NCBI GenBank assembly: GCA_015847255.1
Contig: JADLZK010009202.1
Location: 186,001-250,000, forward strand
DNA: 64,000 nt
Reading direction: 5' to 3'
Origin: Hyparrhenia diplandra
Lineage: Eukaryota; Streptophyta; Magnoliopsida; Poales; Poaceae
Shown: piece by piece, positions 22,641 through 35,214 of the stretch
Numbering within the stretch: position 1 is the stretch's first letter
Layout: every line of letters begins with the position of its first letter
Translations under genes and position numbers: made by a program
The notes under the pieces: generated by a model
What the model saw: only the letters and a program-made list of their open reading frames with translations
The model's database searches: none
Told to the model about the DNA's origin: nothing

Positions 22641-23614
22641 GTGGTGCTGGTTGCGGATGATTTTTGAAATCATCTAGTTTGGGCTTGGAATACATAGACT
22701 CATAGAGCAGCCTGAAATTATTACACTAAACAAGAAAACAAAAAGATGCCAGACAAGTGTTAAATTAATGGAAAATACATGCACTTATAAAAAAAGAAAT
22801 AGAATCATCTTACTATCTGAATTGAGATCTTCAAATGTCTAGGAGACATTTCACATGAGTTTAAAAAGTCAAATCGATGATCTCGAGATCAACAACTATT
22901 AACCACCAATGATCAACTTCAAGAACAGGGATCATGACACGAGAATTGTTCGAATGGACAAATAATTAAGTTAACTTAACCAATATTGATAAATGTAAAA
23001 AGAAATTCACTAACCATATCATAATTATCCATCGAAAATTCCAAGATCTTCTTAACATATTCCTTTCTGCGAGAGACCTTGAACCGCTTGGTTACCCTTA
23101 GTTTGGCCTGTTTTTGTTGAAACAAATGGGTATAAGGTAAGAAATTATATTATTTTTTAAAAAAATAACACAAAAGTAGAAAAGAAGTGTGGGAGAAGGA
23201 AAAAAAGAAGAAAGAAATATGCGGGCGATAGGGATAAAGATATGTTACCACTTACCACAATATCAGTAGACAAGAAACATTTCTTTGGGATTAAATTTCT
23301 TGGGAACTAATTTCTTTGGCTCAGAATAAGAACCGTACTCTAGATTCATTGCGTCACAAAAACACATCCATCTCAAAGTTGCCTACCCATCCCCTTGCTT
23401 TGAAAGATTCTCGCAAATTTATCTTTCGTAGTATAGAACCAGGCCAATGTTGGCAACTATGTTCTTGCATAAAAATGATATAAAAGGCGAAAACAAAAAG
23501 TTAGTGTTGTCAATATACTCTGTTTTTAAAAAATTATGAGCGAAACAAACATCTTAATGAAGATCTCTGAATATGATATTAATATGCTCTTGTCAACAAA
23601 TTGTCGACACTTGC

Positions 23615-23880
23615 GAGTCTCTACGTCCCTCTATCTCTCTCTCTCCCTAATCCTCAAGGATTTAGTATTTATAATGACCTATTGCAGACAGGCATCTCAA
23701 TATTTTTCTCTAACTCATGCTCTCTCTCCTCTATCTATATCTAAATCTCTCTACCTCTCTCACTAACTCCATCTTTCTCTCTGCATCTCCATCTATCTAT
23801 AAAAATCTCTCTCTCCCTCCCTGTCTCTTGCTCTCTATCCTCTCTCTAAATATACCTATGTCTCTCTACTTCCCACTAGA
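23615..23880. repeat. pyrimidine-rich tract 5 (duplicated module)
   Basis: The module includes CTCTCTCTCCCTAATCCTCAA, then a TTTATAATGACCTATTGCAGA phrase and more CT-rich DNA. The same ordered phrases recur at 24820-25110. Confidence 0.8.
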
Positions 23881-24819
23881 TAAAATTCTGTAGAGAAGTA
23901 CTTCTCTACTGAATATTGTGCTAACATATCTCCAAATTTTTTTTTTAAGTTCCCACTTGATAAATTCATATAGGAAGCAGCATCAACAGTTAATAAAAGG
24001 ACACAGATAATGTGTTGCTATAAGAATTTATTTTTGGAATAGCACTGTGGTTCTCCTAAAACTGAGCATCTGTGTTGTTTCTATCCAAAAAGCATGGTCT
24101 GAATTGGGATTCAAGGCCGAGACCCCAAAGCAATAGTGCATTCATACCCATAGCTTTGCATTTTCATTACATATCTATATATTCAACATAATGACATGAT
24201 GCTTAATGTGTGTTTAGCTACTCTTAATGTCCGAATTAGGACATGCATGGACAGTGCTTTGGTCTACACTCTACTATATACATGCGGGCGTCAAAAACTT
24301 GTTGCTCACTCACATGCAACCGCGACCAACTCAAAGTATACACAAAAACAAGGAGGCGATGGGAGAGAAGCAAAAAAAAACGGGCACACCCACAGAAAAC
24401 TTTTGAAATGTTCAGCGATATGTATGCGTAATGCTCGTGATCTGCGTCTCATAATGTGTGTGTCTGGACTAGGTGTCTCCTTTCAGGTACGTCTCTCTCG
24501 GCATCACACACTTGCGTGTCAGGATGGTGCCATCCTCACAGTGCAAACTAGTCTTGTGCCGCACTCAAAGTATATTCTTGTTGGAGGACATTTATGAATT
24601 GAGACAACTAATCTCACTTATAAAGAATAAGAAACCTAAGATAGTATCAAGTTAATTATTTCTTTACTCCATACACAAGATTTTGAAAAAGGGCCCAAAA
24701 ATAAAATTTCATTGTAGTACTAATTTTTCCTTCTAAATGGCCAATCAAACTCGATGTACATCTTACGATCGGTGAAAAATCAATGTTATCTAAATATTTT
24801 TTTTTGTAACTCACATGTA

Positions 24820-25190
24820 GTCTCTCTGTCCCTCTATCTCTCTCTCTCCCTAATCCTCAATGTTTGAGTATTTATACTGACCTATTGCAGAAAGGTATCT
24901 CAATATCTTTCTCTCTCACATGCTCTCTCACCTCTCAATATCTCCATTTGTATCTCACTCTCTCTACCTCTCTCACTATCTCCATCTCTATCTCCATATA
25001 TCTCCCTAACTATCTCTCTCCATCTCCATCTATCTATTAAAAAAGTCTCTCTCTCCCTCTCTTTCTCTTGCTCTCTCTCCTATCTCTAAATATACCTACC
25101 TATTGCTCACCCTCTATACGTATCTCATACGCACTCTCTCTCTATCATTTCTATCTCACTCCCTATATCATATCTATCTCTAAAAGACTG
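24820..25190. repeat. pyrimidine-rich tract 6 (duplicated module)
   Basis: This is the second copy of the module at 23615-23880 (CCCTAATCCTCAATG and TATACTGACCTATTGCAGA), extended by a segment also found at 14940-15100. Confidence 0.8.
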
Positions 25191-26560
25191 CATGTGCAGT
25201 ACTACTCATGCAGTGAATGATTTGTTCTTCTTTCTTCTTGTTTTGTGATAAGAAGACAAGAGGTGCTTACATAAATATATTGGTGTAACTATTTATAAAA
25301 TAAATAAAGGTTAGACCTAAAAGGTTAGATCTAACACTAAAGGTTAGACCTAACACTGCGCACATATTTCAAGTGACTATTTATACAGAACCTAAATATA
25401 TTGCTGTTTGTCACTATCGACACCGTTCTAGTACAAAAACCTAATAAACAGCTGTTGTTTACATAACAACAGCTGTATCTACATTTGTGGGGGAGGCCAT
25501 ATCCTGAGATACAGATACACTATAGTTATGCGGATTCATATCCAAGCCATATCAGAAAACGATTTTTCACTGATTTTGGATACAGCCCAGTCCCTGTATG
25601 CCTCAAAGTCCCAATATCTCTTCCTTGCTGTTGCCCTAGCGGACATAACATAGACGCACGTGCATCAGTGCCCCCGCCCTCCAGTCTGCAAGAGTGCTAT
25701 AACCCGCAACCTGCAGGTTGCGTGAGCCAAAAAGAATACTCAGCCAAGCTCCATGTGTTCTTCACTCAGTGCAATGCCCAGTGAAGACTCAGCAAAGGCC
25801 GCCTGCTACATGCTCCACGGAGCAGTCAAGCTGAACTTCAAACTCCAATGAGTCTATCCACCAACTCCCTTCCTTTACCACTACCCCATGCCCTCCCCAC
25901 AAGGCCCAAACAACAGAAATGGCTACCATGGTCAGCCATCCCTCGCTCTAGATCTCGTTTAAATTAACAATAGTGGCTGAATTCTCCACTCCCAAAATAG
26001 ACTCATACATTAATAAGTGTTCTATACTTAGGTTGGAACATAACAAACCAACAACTGGTGGCGATTTCAATGTTCCTTATTTCCTTCTAGATTTGCTCCT
26101 GGTTTTAGAACTTTACTATGCATATTTATTTATTTAGGACTAAGTCATTTGCATGCACAAAATCGGGAAAAAAAAAAAAAAAGGTATCACATAGCCAACG
26201 ACCAACAAACAATAAGTCAATCATTTTCCTAAAAATAGTGATTTTCATTTTTATAAAAATATACTGCCATTTAAAAGTTAGATGAATACCTTTCTTGCTG
26301 CTTTCGCTTAGATACACGTCTAGTTGCCAAATCATATAATTTATTCTCGGATGTCGACAATTGTATCTTCTCTTGGGGATGGTTGAAGAACATATCTTGT
26401 GTACCCGGATGGGCGAAGGTTTTCGAGCCCGCTTTCTTGCAAATTGTTCAGATGACTTCCTCTCTTAATAGCAGTACAACGATACATGTAAAAAAAATAT
26501 CAGGAAACACAAAAAAAAATTATCATTCATTCACTAAAACCATAGAACAATATATGAAAA
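25191..26560. other. MULE interior, no convincing gene
   Basis: It lies between the linker and catalytic parts of ULP1-like copy 2. Short repeats of AAGGTTAGACCTAA occur near 25310-25360. The open frames at 25485-25784 and 24196-24597 (+ strand) have no recognisable domain. The region is probably intronic to ULP1-like copy 2 or inserted DNA. Confidence 0.45.
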
Positions 26561-29500
26561 ATACATGTACACTTGTATAAAACGCTAAAGGTTGCTTACC
26601 ACCATGAGCAGGGGTGCATTTGACACTTGCTGATTCTGCAATGTCAGGATTTACATTGTCTTTTTGCTTCAACCCTGGAGACTTCTGACCTGGTTCCAAA
26701 TTACTAGGCATTCTCCTAGAAGTCTGGTCCAATACAGTATGATCTGAAGACTTTGTGACACTTAATCTCTGTTTTTTCCTAGCCTTGTTACTATCTGAAG
26801 GAGAACCAGTGCCAACCACTTTTGGAGTTTTAGATATCGCAGCAGCCTTCCTTTTAGAACTATCCATCGGACGTCCTACCCCTTTGAAAAGATCGGGCAC
26901 AATGTAATCGAGGAGCCTCTTTCTAGTGTCCGGACTGTCAAATCAAAAAAAGGATAAGTTAAAAGAAATTTGGAAATATTTTTGCATGAATGCGTTTGAA
27001 AAAATGAAAAAAGGGAAAAAAATGTGATGCAAGGCTAGTGTAGGCAAAAATTGCTTACCACAACTAAGTTGATTATCACCTTTAGCATGAGACTTAAGAT
27101 TGCTTGTGTCTTGAAATCGCTAACTTCAAAATCAATGGTAGGGCCGGGCGGGCCAGATTGAGTGTTGTAGGAATTAAATTTGAGCACGAGTTGATACTTC
27201 CATTAGATGTTGACTCAGTATGAATTGGTACATCTCCACTATTGGTACCGTGCTGCCCTCGTTGTTCATGGCCTAAAACATTCTCAACAAAACTCCGACG
27301 ACCATCATTCACACCCATCTTGGACACAGAAGGCTCAACAACATGTACTTCTCGTCCCACCAAATTTTTATTAGTACCTGTAACCAACTTGGCATTACCA
27401 CTCTTTGGTATGCTCACTGAAGACTGGGGGACAGGAAGCAATACATTATCATCTGCATTCTGGTGGCTGAGATTTTCTGAGTTATCCAAACCTTCTACAA
27501 TTAATCTTTGATTTTCTGAATCCTTGTTGTTTTTAAAAACAGAACCACTGTCAATCTCTTCTGCAGTGCTGCTGGCAACATCAATCTTCTTTTTCTGACT
27601 GCTACCTGGAGGTACTTCACCTTCTAAAGAATCTGGTACTACACTAGGTGTACTGGCTGCACATGTAAACACATATAGCAAAAGTAAAGAAAAAACTTTA
27701 GTTCAAAAAATTTTTTTAAAAAAAATAAGAGTAATGTGAATACTTGCTCACCAAAATTTGAAGGACGCCCATCTAGTTGACCAGTGTCCACCTCAGCAAC
27801 AGAAGGCTCATGAAAAGCATTCCTAGGACGAAAAGAAGTGTCCTGACTGGACAGCAAAACTTCATTGTCTTCCTGATTTGGATCTGCTTCATTGGGCTCA
27901 AGATCAATCTCACGTTTGCTTGCACTATCTTTGCTCTTCAATTTTCCATGCACTAAATTCTGGGGTGAATCATCAACTACTTCCTGTTCACTGCTCCTCT
28001 TTCTGGTTCGACTAGGCATACCTCCATCAAGCTTTCCTTTCCCTTTTCTTGTTGCACTGGACATGAATGCAGCTTCTGTTGTGTTCATTGCACTATTATT
28101 GGCAAAGCCAGTTGCACGTCCAGAATCTTCCACTTCCATCTCTGATGATACCCTTTGCCTGCATCTGCTACGGGTTCTCAAGCCTACATAAACAGGTGTA
28201 GGCTCCCTTTCCTTGCTTCTGCTACGGGTAGTCACCCCTCGAGCAAAATCCCTCTGTGCCTGAACAGGAGTCGCTTCGCCACAATTGCTGTCTGTAGGAA
28301 CAGATGGACCTGGAGCATCATTAGCTCTAGGAGCAGAAGTGCCAGCACCACCAACATTAGTCCACATGAACTCTGCCATGGAGCAAAGTTGACGGGAGAC
28401 AACTGGTTGGATTGCAGAAATGGATGCTGCCATGATATCTCTATGAAATTTTGTGCACATGTCTCTGATCTGAATCCTTGCCTGTTCATATAAGGCATAC
28501 ACCAAATAAGATATAATATGATAAGAAAACTAATACTGCAAGATTGAATTGCATGAACAGAAAATTAAAAAGATCAAAAAAGATGGGAAATTAGTAGTTA
28601 CATTTGCTTGATTGTTGTGTCCTGCCAAGTTTGAATCATCATGTGGTGCCATGTTTTCAATGAAACTCTCAACTTGTGCAGGCAATCTTGCGAAAATTGC
28701 TGAAGACAACGAACCAGCAACTACAAACGGGGTCTCACTGACATGCTTTAGCTGTTACAAAAATGAAATCTATATAAATTTCATATTAAAAAAAAATTGC
28801 AGCAAACTAAACTTAGCACTTATGTTTCCAACAAGTTTAAAACTTATACTACAGCATACTAAACTTTATCATTGTCCAAAACTAAAAATAATAATTAGTT
28901 TGAAGAAATTTTTTAAAGCACATACCTCAATGTCCCCGAAGGAATCGTCGTCACTCATCCCTTCCAACTCCAAATATACATTGACCATCCGATCATTCCA
29001 AACCTTGATACGAGGCCAATCTTCACGAAGTATGATACCTGGTGCCTTGACGTACTCAAAGAATGCAAACTGTGTGTCAAACAAAAATAAATACATTTTG
29101 TGAGTTTCAGATAATGAAGAAATGGTAAAAAGAAGGCACATGAATGAAAAAAAAAATCATACAAAGAATTCGAAAAAATACCCACCACTAAGAGAATGAT
29201 GCAACCACAAAATGTAGGCATCTGATAGGTTTCAGCTGCAGATTTCTGGAAACCTTGAATTCCTACTACTAACCGGTCAACAATAAAAGAGCTCCAGTCA
29301 TACTTTCCTATGTCTGCAACAGAAGCAACTGCAGAGTAGTATCTTTTGCTGGCTCTTGGATAACCCGTAGGGCAGAGAAGGCATGAAAGTGATATCAGCA
29401 TGAAAACACGGACAAACTTGTCTCCAGTAAGTTCTGGGCTGACCAAGCTGAACAACTCATTGATAGTAGGTGCAACAGCGGTTCCAGTATCAGCAAGAAC

Positions 29501-29859
29501 GGTTGCTATTTGTTCCCTTGAAGCATGCTCTTTGATTTTCCAACCCCCTAAAGGTACTCCAAGTACCTGATGCGCCACAAATGCATTTACTTCAAAAGAA
29601 CACCCACCCTCCGTCCACACAGTCCTTGACGCTACATCAAATCTACATGCCAGCATATACGCTACTGCTCTGGGTAATTCATTGCAGTCAAAGTGCAGCA
29701 AGCTACCAAAGCCACAAGCCCTAACGGAAGCTCTTTGTCCATCAGTCAAATTCTTTATGAAATTTGAAAACTGCTCACACTTTGTACTTGTAGTGAAACT
29801 CTGTCAAAATAGGAAAAAAGAACCAATCTAAGTACATATGATGACATGGAAAAAAGTTT

Positions 29860-30860
29860 TGAACCTAGCAATACAAAGTTGATAATATTATAGTGTAAAG
29901 TTTTGAACCTAACAAAAAAAGTTTTTTAAGCTATCTCATGATTCAAAGTTTTGTAGATCAAGTTTAAAGTTTTTAAGCTAGAAATTAAAAGTTTTCCAAT
30001 ATAATATTACAAAGTTTTGAACCTAGCAGTAAAAAGTAATGAACCTAGCAAATACAAAGTTGCTAATACTACAAGTGTGAAGTTTTGAACCTAGCAATAA
30101 AAAGTTTTTTAAATATTTCAAGTACAAAGTTTTTAAACTAGAAATATAAACTAGAAATAAAAACTTTATAATGCAAATAGTTCAAAGTTATTTAAATACC
30201 AATTTAAAGTTTGCTATCTCATCATTCAAAGTTTTGTAACAAGCAAGTCTAAAAGTTTTTAAGGTAGCAATGAAAAGTTCCTAATATTATCTTGTAAAGT
30301 TTTGAACCTACCAAGAAAAAAGTTTATAAATATTTCAGTCCAAAGTTTTTATACTAGACATATAAAGTAACAACAAGTTCAAAGGAAAGTTTATTATGCA
30401 ATAGTTCAAAAGTTATTTAAATACCGATATAAAGTTTGCTATCTCATCATTCAAAGTTTTGTAACAAGCAAGTCTAAACTTTTAAGCTACTAATTAAAAG
30501 TTTTTCACCGCAATAGTACAAAGTTTCATATCTAGTGTAAAAAGTTTTGAACCTAGCAATACAAAGTTGCTAATATTATAGTGTAAAGTTTTGAACCTAT
30601 CACTAAAAAGTTTTAAAATATTTGATTCCAAAGTTTTTAAACTAGAAATAAAAAAGTACCAACAAGTTCGGGAGAAGAGTTTATTATGCAATAGTGCAAA
30701 GTTAATTAAGTAGCAATATAAAATTTGCTATATCATGATTCAAAGTTTATAATGTAAATAGTTCAAAGTTATTCAAATAGCAAAGTATAAAGTTTTCTAC
30801 CTCCTGGTTCAAAGTTTTGTAACAGCAATTATGAAGTTTTCCAACTAATCTCTTAAGTTA
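29860..30860. repeat. AT-rich degenerate motif array, right arm
   Basis: About 1 kb of imperfect iterations centred on CAAAGTTTTGAACCTAGC, TACAAAGTTGCTAATA and GTTTTTAAACTAGAAAT. Spacing is irregular, roughly 25-45 bp. It is the inverse complement of the array at 7680-7945. No long open frame crosses it. Confidence 0.75.
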
Positions 30861-31318
30861 GTATTAATGAGAAACTAAATATTCTCAAGCAATCATGCAA
30901 AAAGTAATAAAAATATACCAACACAAACTTTGTTACTTCATAATTCGAATATTATAACTAGTAGATATAAAGTTTTTGAACCAAAAAGGTCATGTAGTTC
31001 AAATAATAAAATTATTTGACATTATAACATACCGCTTCGTCATTGCTTTGACTTTTAAAACTATCTCAATGAACAAATGCACGTACTTGTTTTCTTTGCA
31101 CAGAATCTGTTATCACAAAATTTAAAAAGAATTAATGGAGTTGTAACAAGGCATATACTCTTTCGTTAACTTTCAGAGACTGCGCATTGTGCAAAAAACA
31201 TGTCAACATAGGCATATGATTTTAAAAGCCATCCTTACACACAATATCCGACGCAAAAACACACTAAATATTATTTGAACTCACTAATAACTGAAAAGTA
31301 AATGCAAACCCTCTTTCT
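30861..31318. other. AT-rich MULE spacer, nothing recognised
   Basis: There is no domain-bearing open frame and no clear repeat beyond decayed copies of the adjacent motif. Confidence 0.4.
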
Positions 31319-31865
31319 CTGAAGGTGGTAAACACAGGAATGTTCGTGTACTGAACAGGCCAGTAGCTGTAATTGAGCTCATGTACATAATTTTTAATTT
31401 GACCCAAATCACCCCACAACCCAATTTTAAATGCTAAAATTTAATAGACATACAACTGATTAGTGTCCCAACCTGTTCCTGTATCCCAACGCCTCTCTAG
31501 ATCAGGGCACAAATGCCTCCCCAAACTAACTCGAGATTAGTGGTTTACCAAAGCTGATATGCCTACCACAATCCATCTTCAGGGCAGGTGATTCACTGCC
31601 CCCTACCAACCAGGGGACTGGATAGACAGGGAGAGGCAGAATTGCATACCTAGATGAGCTCCAGATGTTGAAGGCCTCCAGTTGCTCACAACTATAGATG
31701 TAGTTACTGCAGCAGATGTTCTATCTCAATGTTGAATGATTCCCCCCACTGCTGACACGAGAAAAAAAGCAATTAACAGACCAGAAATGCATAACTCCAC
31801 AAAATTACAGCTATTAATTCTACATGACCTATTCACAAATTTCAAACATACACCATGTATCTGTG
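31319..31865. repeat. direct repeat pair, copy 1
   Basis: It is strongly similar to 32670-33251 in the same orientation. Shared text includes CTGAAGGTGGTA, GGCCAGTAGCTGTAATTGAG, CTAGATGAGCTCC and CATGTATCTGT. Copy 2 carries extra runs such as a poly(A) near 32976. Confidence 0.85.
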
Positions 31866-32279
31866 TTCGTACTTGATAACACTATAATTGTCATCTATGT
31901 CAGACACTTAAAGTGATCTACTGATATTTGTAGCTAGTTCAAACTACAACATTGGAATTAGTAATCAAGCTTGCATTTAAAGCACTTTGGAATAATTTTA
32001 TTCAACATGCTCCATTGTAAACTACAACATTGGCATATTTAGAACTCACTGGAGCAGCCCCTAGATGTGAGTGCTTTTGTGATTCAGAGTAGTGATGGCA
32101 CCAATAAAAGTAAGAATAACAGAGCACGCCGTCACTTGAAACTGTAAAAAAAAAAGGACCTAAAGTATTGCGAGAGAACATTACAAAATGTTAAGAAGTA
32201 GATGACAATAAGAAGAAGAGCAATTCTTAGGAAAATATAGATTTGCCAAAGATTCATAGTACACTATATGTCAAACTCT

Positions 32280-32460
32280 AACCATCTCTCTCTATCCCCC
32301 TCTCTCTCGTATACCTCGCTCTCTAACTCTATCCTTATCTCTTACTCTTTATCTCTCTCTCTCTCCCCCCCTCTCCCTCTCTATCTACCTATCTCTCCCT
32401 CTCTCCCCCCTATCTCTCTCTCTCCCTATCTATCCCATCTCTACCTCATGTATCTATCCT
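32280..32460. repeat. pyrimidine-rich tract 7
   Basis: CTCTCTCTATCCCCCTCTC-type low-complexity sequence lies between the two copies of the 0.55-kb direct repeat. Confidence 0.85.
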
Positions 32461-32669
32461 GTTCAATTTCTGTTATGTCATCCAACTGTTGAATGAAGTA
32501 AACCAGTATATTAGTGTAAAAATTGGAGCCTCCTGTAAATGATAAACTAAATGTTGAAGTCATAAATAAATCATATAAGAAAAGCACTGAATTCTAACAC
32601 TAATATAATACACCCAGACCAAAAAGATCAAAAAGAATGCATAAAAGGTTCAACTTTTTTAAAAAATGT

Positions 32670-33251
32670 CTGAAGGTGGTACACACAGCAATGTTCATGT
32701 ACTGAATAGGCCAGTAGCTGTAATTGAGCTCATGTACATTATTTTAAATTTGACCCAAATCACCCGACAACACAATTTTAAATGCTAAGATTTAATAGAC
32801 ATACAACTGAACTTAGTGTCCTAACTTTGTTCTGTATCCCAACTAGATCGGGGCACAAAATGCCTCCCTATGCTAACTCGAAATTAGTGGTTTACCAAAA
32901 GCTGATATGACTACCCCCAATCCATCTTCGGAGACCGGTGATTCAACGCCCCTACCACCGCATCAAGCAGCAGGCAAAAAAAAAAAAAAACTTAACCAGG
33001 GGATTTGGATAGACAGGGCGGCGGCAGAATCGCATACCTAGATGAGCTCCGGATGTTTGAAGGCCGCCGGTGGTCGACAATTATAGATGTAGTTCCCGCA
33101 GCGAGATGTTCTATCTCAATGTTGAATGATTTCCCCAAGCCGCCGACACGAGGAAAAAAGCAGTGCAGACTTAAATGCATAATTTCACAAAATTTCAGTT
33201 ATTCATTCTACATGACCTATTCGCAAATTTCAAACCTACACCATGTATCTG
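32670..33251. repeat. direct repeat pair, copy 2
   Basis: Counterpart of 31319-31865. The + strand open frame inside it (33005-33268) has no domain. Confidence 0.85.
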
Positions 33252-35214
33252 TAATTTCACAAAATTAATTTCAGAAAAGTAGTTTTGCAGTTGTGTAAGC
33301 ACACATTCAGATATCAAAAATGGAACAAAAACATAATATAGTTTATCAATCAACACAAATAATATAGCAGCTTAGAAAAAAAAAAAAAAAATGATAGGTG
33401 ACTTAAAACCAGAAATTCTTGGTAGATCTCGGACCCTATAAAAATTCAAGATCCTATTATATGCATGCAAGAGCGAAGTTTTCAATTGATGATCATACAA
33501 AGCAAGAGCAAATACCTTGCACCATAGATTCACATATACTGATGAGAGCACAACAATTTTGGTATTTTCACCGCAAGGAAGAGAAGCTAGTAAGAGATAT
33601 TTCAAAAAACCATTACCTACAAGGCTGATATACTTGCATAGCCCTATTCGGTGCTAACAATTTAATACATTTTATAATACATTTTATACGAGATATAATA
33701 CATTTTATACTAGTAATTCACAAAAGCACTGCAATTTTGTTCAGAGCCGGAAATAAATGCTGAAGCAAAAACAAAAGAGAATTGGACCCTAAGGAGCGAG
33801 GTTTTAGTGAAGAGTATTATCCCTTCCACACTTTCAATCCCACAAAGAATTATAATTTCAAAATGAACAGAGATCTCATTCTTGCAAAGACAAAAACAGT
33901 AACAATGATTCAAACCAAGTATTGTAAAGATGTTAGCGGCTACAAGTGTTGAAAATCGATTTCCTTAGGACGCTCAAGGCCACGATCAAGCCTTTTGAAC
34001 CAACTTCACGGACTCCCACCAGGAGACGGCAAGCAAATTCATCCCTCACTAACTAACCACTAACTAACCACCCAACAAAAAATAATTTCCAACGAAAAGT
34101 GCCATCTACAAATTCAATTACCCTCGCAAAAAATACAGGAGGGGATCGGAATATATTCTTTGTTCGCAATGTTTGGCACCCCAAAAAAAAAGCGAAAAAG
34201 CAATTTATCGGGTTTATCTCAGGCTAGCATTGGCACCCAAAAAAAAAACATGGTGCCTCTTACCCCCATCTAAACCGAATGCATTAAAACAAACTAAACA
34301 TGATTCAACTTTGCTCGTGATCCGACGAGTTGCGGTGGGAAAAAACAATATACATATACAAGAGCCCGGAGGAGCAGGGAGTACCGATTGTCGCACGGAT
34401 GACTGCAGGTGTGGAAGACGGCCGGTGCCCGACGACGCCGATGACCTACCGCGGCGGCCGGTGGTGGAGCTCGGGCGTAAGATGTTGCCCTTGGATTCTC
34501 CGCTCCTCCAACTCCAATCCGTCAAAAACTCAACAAAAAAAGCAAGGGATTGGGGGATTCGTCCCCCGCCTCGGCCCCAAAATCGAATCCGCCTACAACT
34601 AGAACAACGAAAACCGGCTCAAAATCAAATCCCGCCTCTGCCTCGAATCCAAATCAGAAGCACAAAAAACGTAACCAAAAAAACGAAAACAGAATGAGAC
34701 CTGACCCGTCAAGGCGAGCGCGAAGGATTCCTCGTCGGAATGGACACCACCGACGACGAGAACCCTAAATCCTTGCGCGGCGAGGAACACTTCGTCCCAA
34801 ACGTCGTCGACCCCCACACCACCGCACGAGCGGCGCGGCGCGCCATGGCGGCAAATAAACAAACGACGCGACGGACGTGCGGCCGGAGATGGAGCACGCA
34901 ACGCCAGGAAGGGGTAGTCCGCCGTGGGCCAACTCGAAAACTCCGGCGAGATCTTCGTCGCGTCGAGCAGGGGGAATGGGGAAAGGAGGAGGGAGAAATG
35001 AAACTGGAGAGAGGCGGGGGGTCACGGGCGGCGTTTCACTGTTCGAAAAAAAAAATAAAAAAAATGACGCAGAGGGCCCAACAGACTTGCGTGTGGGCTC
35101 AGCTCTGGATACGAGAAGAGATTGGGGATTGGAGAGAGTAGAGGAGAATGGAGAGAGTAGAGGAGGCGCGGCGGCCGTTTCAACAAGTAGCGCGCGCGCC
35201 AAATATGAATCGGG
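33252..35214. other. right end of the MULE, GC-rich terminal 0.8 kb, no gene assigned
   Basis: From about 34350 the base composition changes to GC-rich with overlapping open frames on both strands. This is typical of a GC-rich end or of a first exon and promoter for ULP1-like copy 2 (minus strand). One minus-strand frame starting at 34901 ends near a GT donor at about 34707. I cannot choose a product. The extreme right end reads CGCGCGCGCCAAATATGAATCGGG followed by the target duplication when grouped as end plus TSD. Confidence 0.45.

Larger units (their letters stand above)
22690..29803 (-). pseudogene. ULP1 (C48) protease-like gene, copy 2; N-terminal half good, catalytic part broken
   Basis: Minus-strand exons run as follows. 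29803-29184 starts after TTTTGACAG and carries FGSLLHFDCN, VLGVPLGGW, TINELFSLVSPEL, GDKFVRVF and CGCIILLVV. 29071-28926 carries DWPRIKVWNDRM, with donor GAG|GTATGT. 28751-28602 carries LPAQVESFIENM. About 28482-27757 carries IQIRDMCTKF, then a charged region with basic KGKGK. About 27658-27100 and 26950-26600 carry acidic/basic linkers. Catalytic remnants follow. 23430-23300 carries RESFKARGWVGNFEMDVF with a frame slip, 23110-23005 carries KRFKVSRRKEYVKKIL, and 22960-22870 carries VDHWWLIVVDL, keeping the HW histidine. A last exon at about 22740-22640 carries LLYESMYSKPKLDDF. The DCG cysteine exon was not found. It is paralogous to copy 1 exon by exon, with likely loss of protease activity. 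Confidence 0.65.
7030..35214. mobile_element. 28.2-kb Mutator-like element (MULE) inserted in LRR exon of NLR copy A
   Basis: The boundaries come from the 9-bp direct repeat GCATGATGC and from exact resumption of LRR coding on the far side. The ends are GC-rich. The left begins GGGCGTCACTCCCTGGCGC. The reverse complement of the right end begins CCCGATTCATATTTGGCGC. They share TGGCGC followed by CGCGC at the same offset, a weak terminal inverted repeat. Inside lie a FAR1-type MULE transposase pseudogene (+ strand) and two ULP1-like protease genes (- strand), plus large repeats. ULP1-like cargo is known from plant MULEs such as the Kaonashi group in rice. It could be a composite of two elements or one element with internal duplication. 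All three genes look decayed. Confidence 0.75.

Noticed and set aside
29820..31020. The AT-rich array considered as a CRISPR-like array or satellite
   Set aside because: Units are imperfect and irregularly spaced, without unique spacers, in a plant transposon. It is a degenerate motif array.
34173..35202. Many overlapping frames at the MULE right end on both strands
   Set aside because: GC-rich composition gives open frames by chance. No recognisable domain, although a first exon of ULP1-like copy 2 remains possible.
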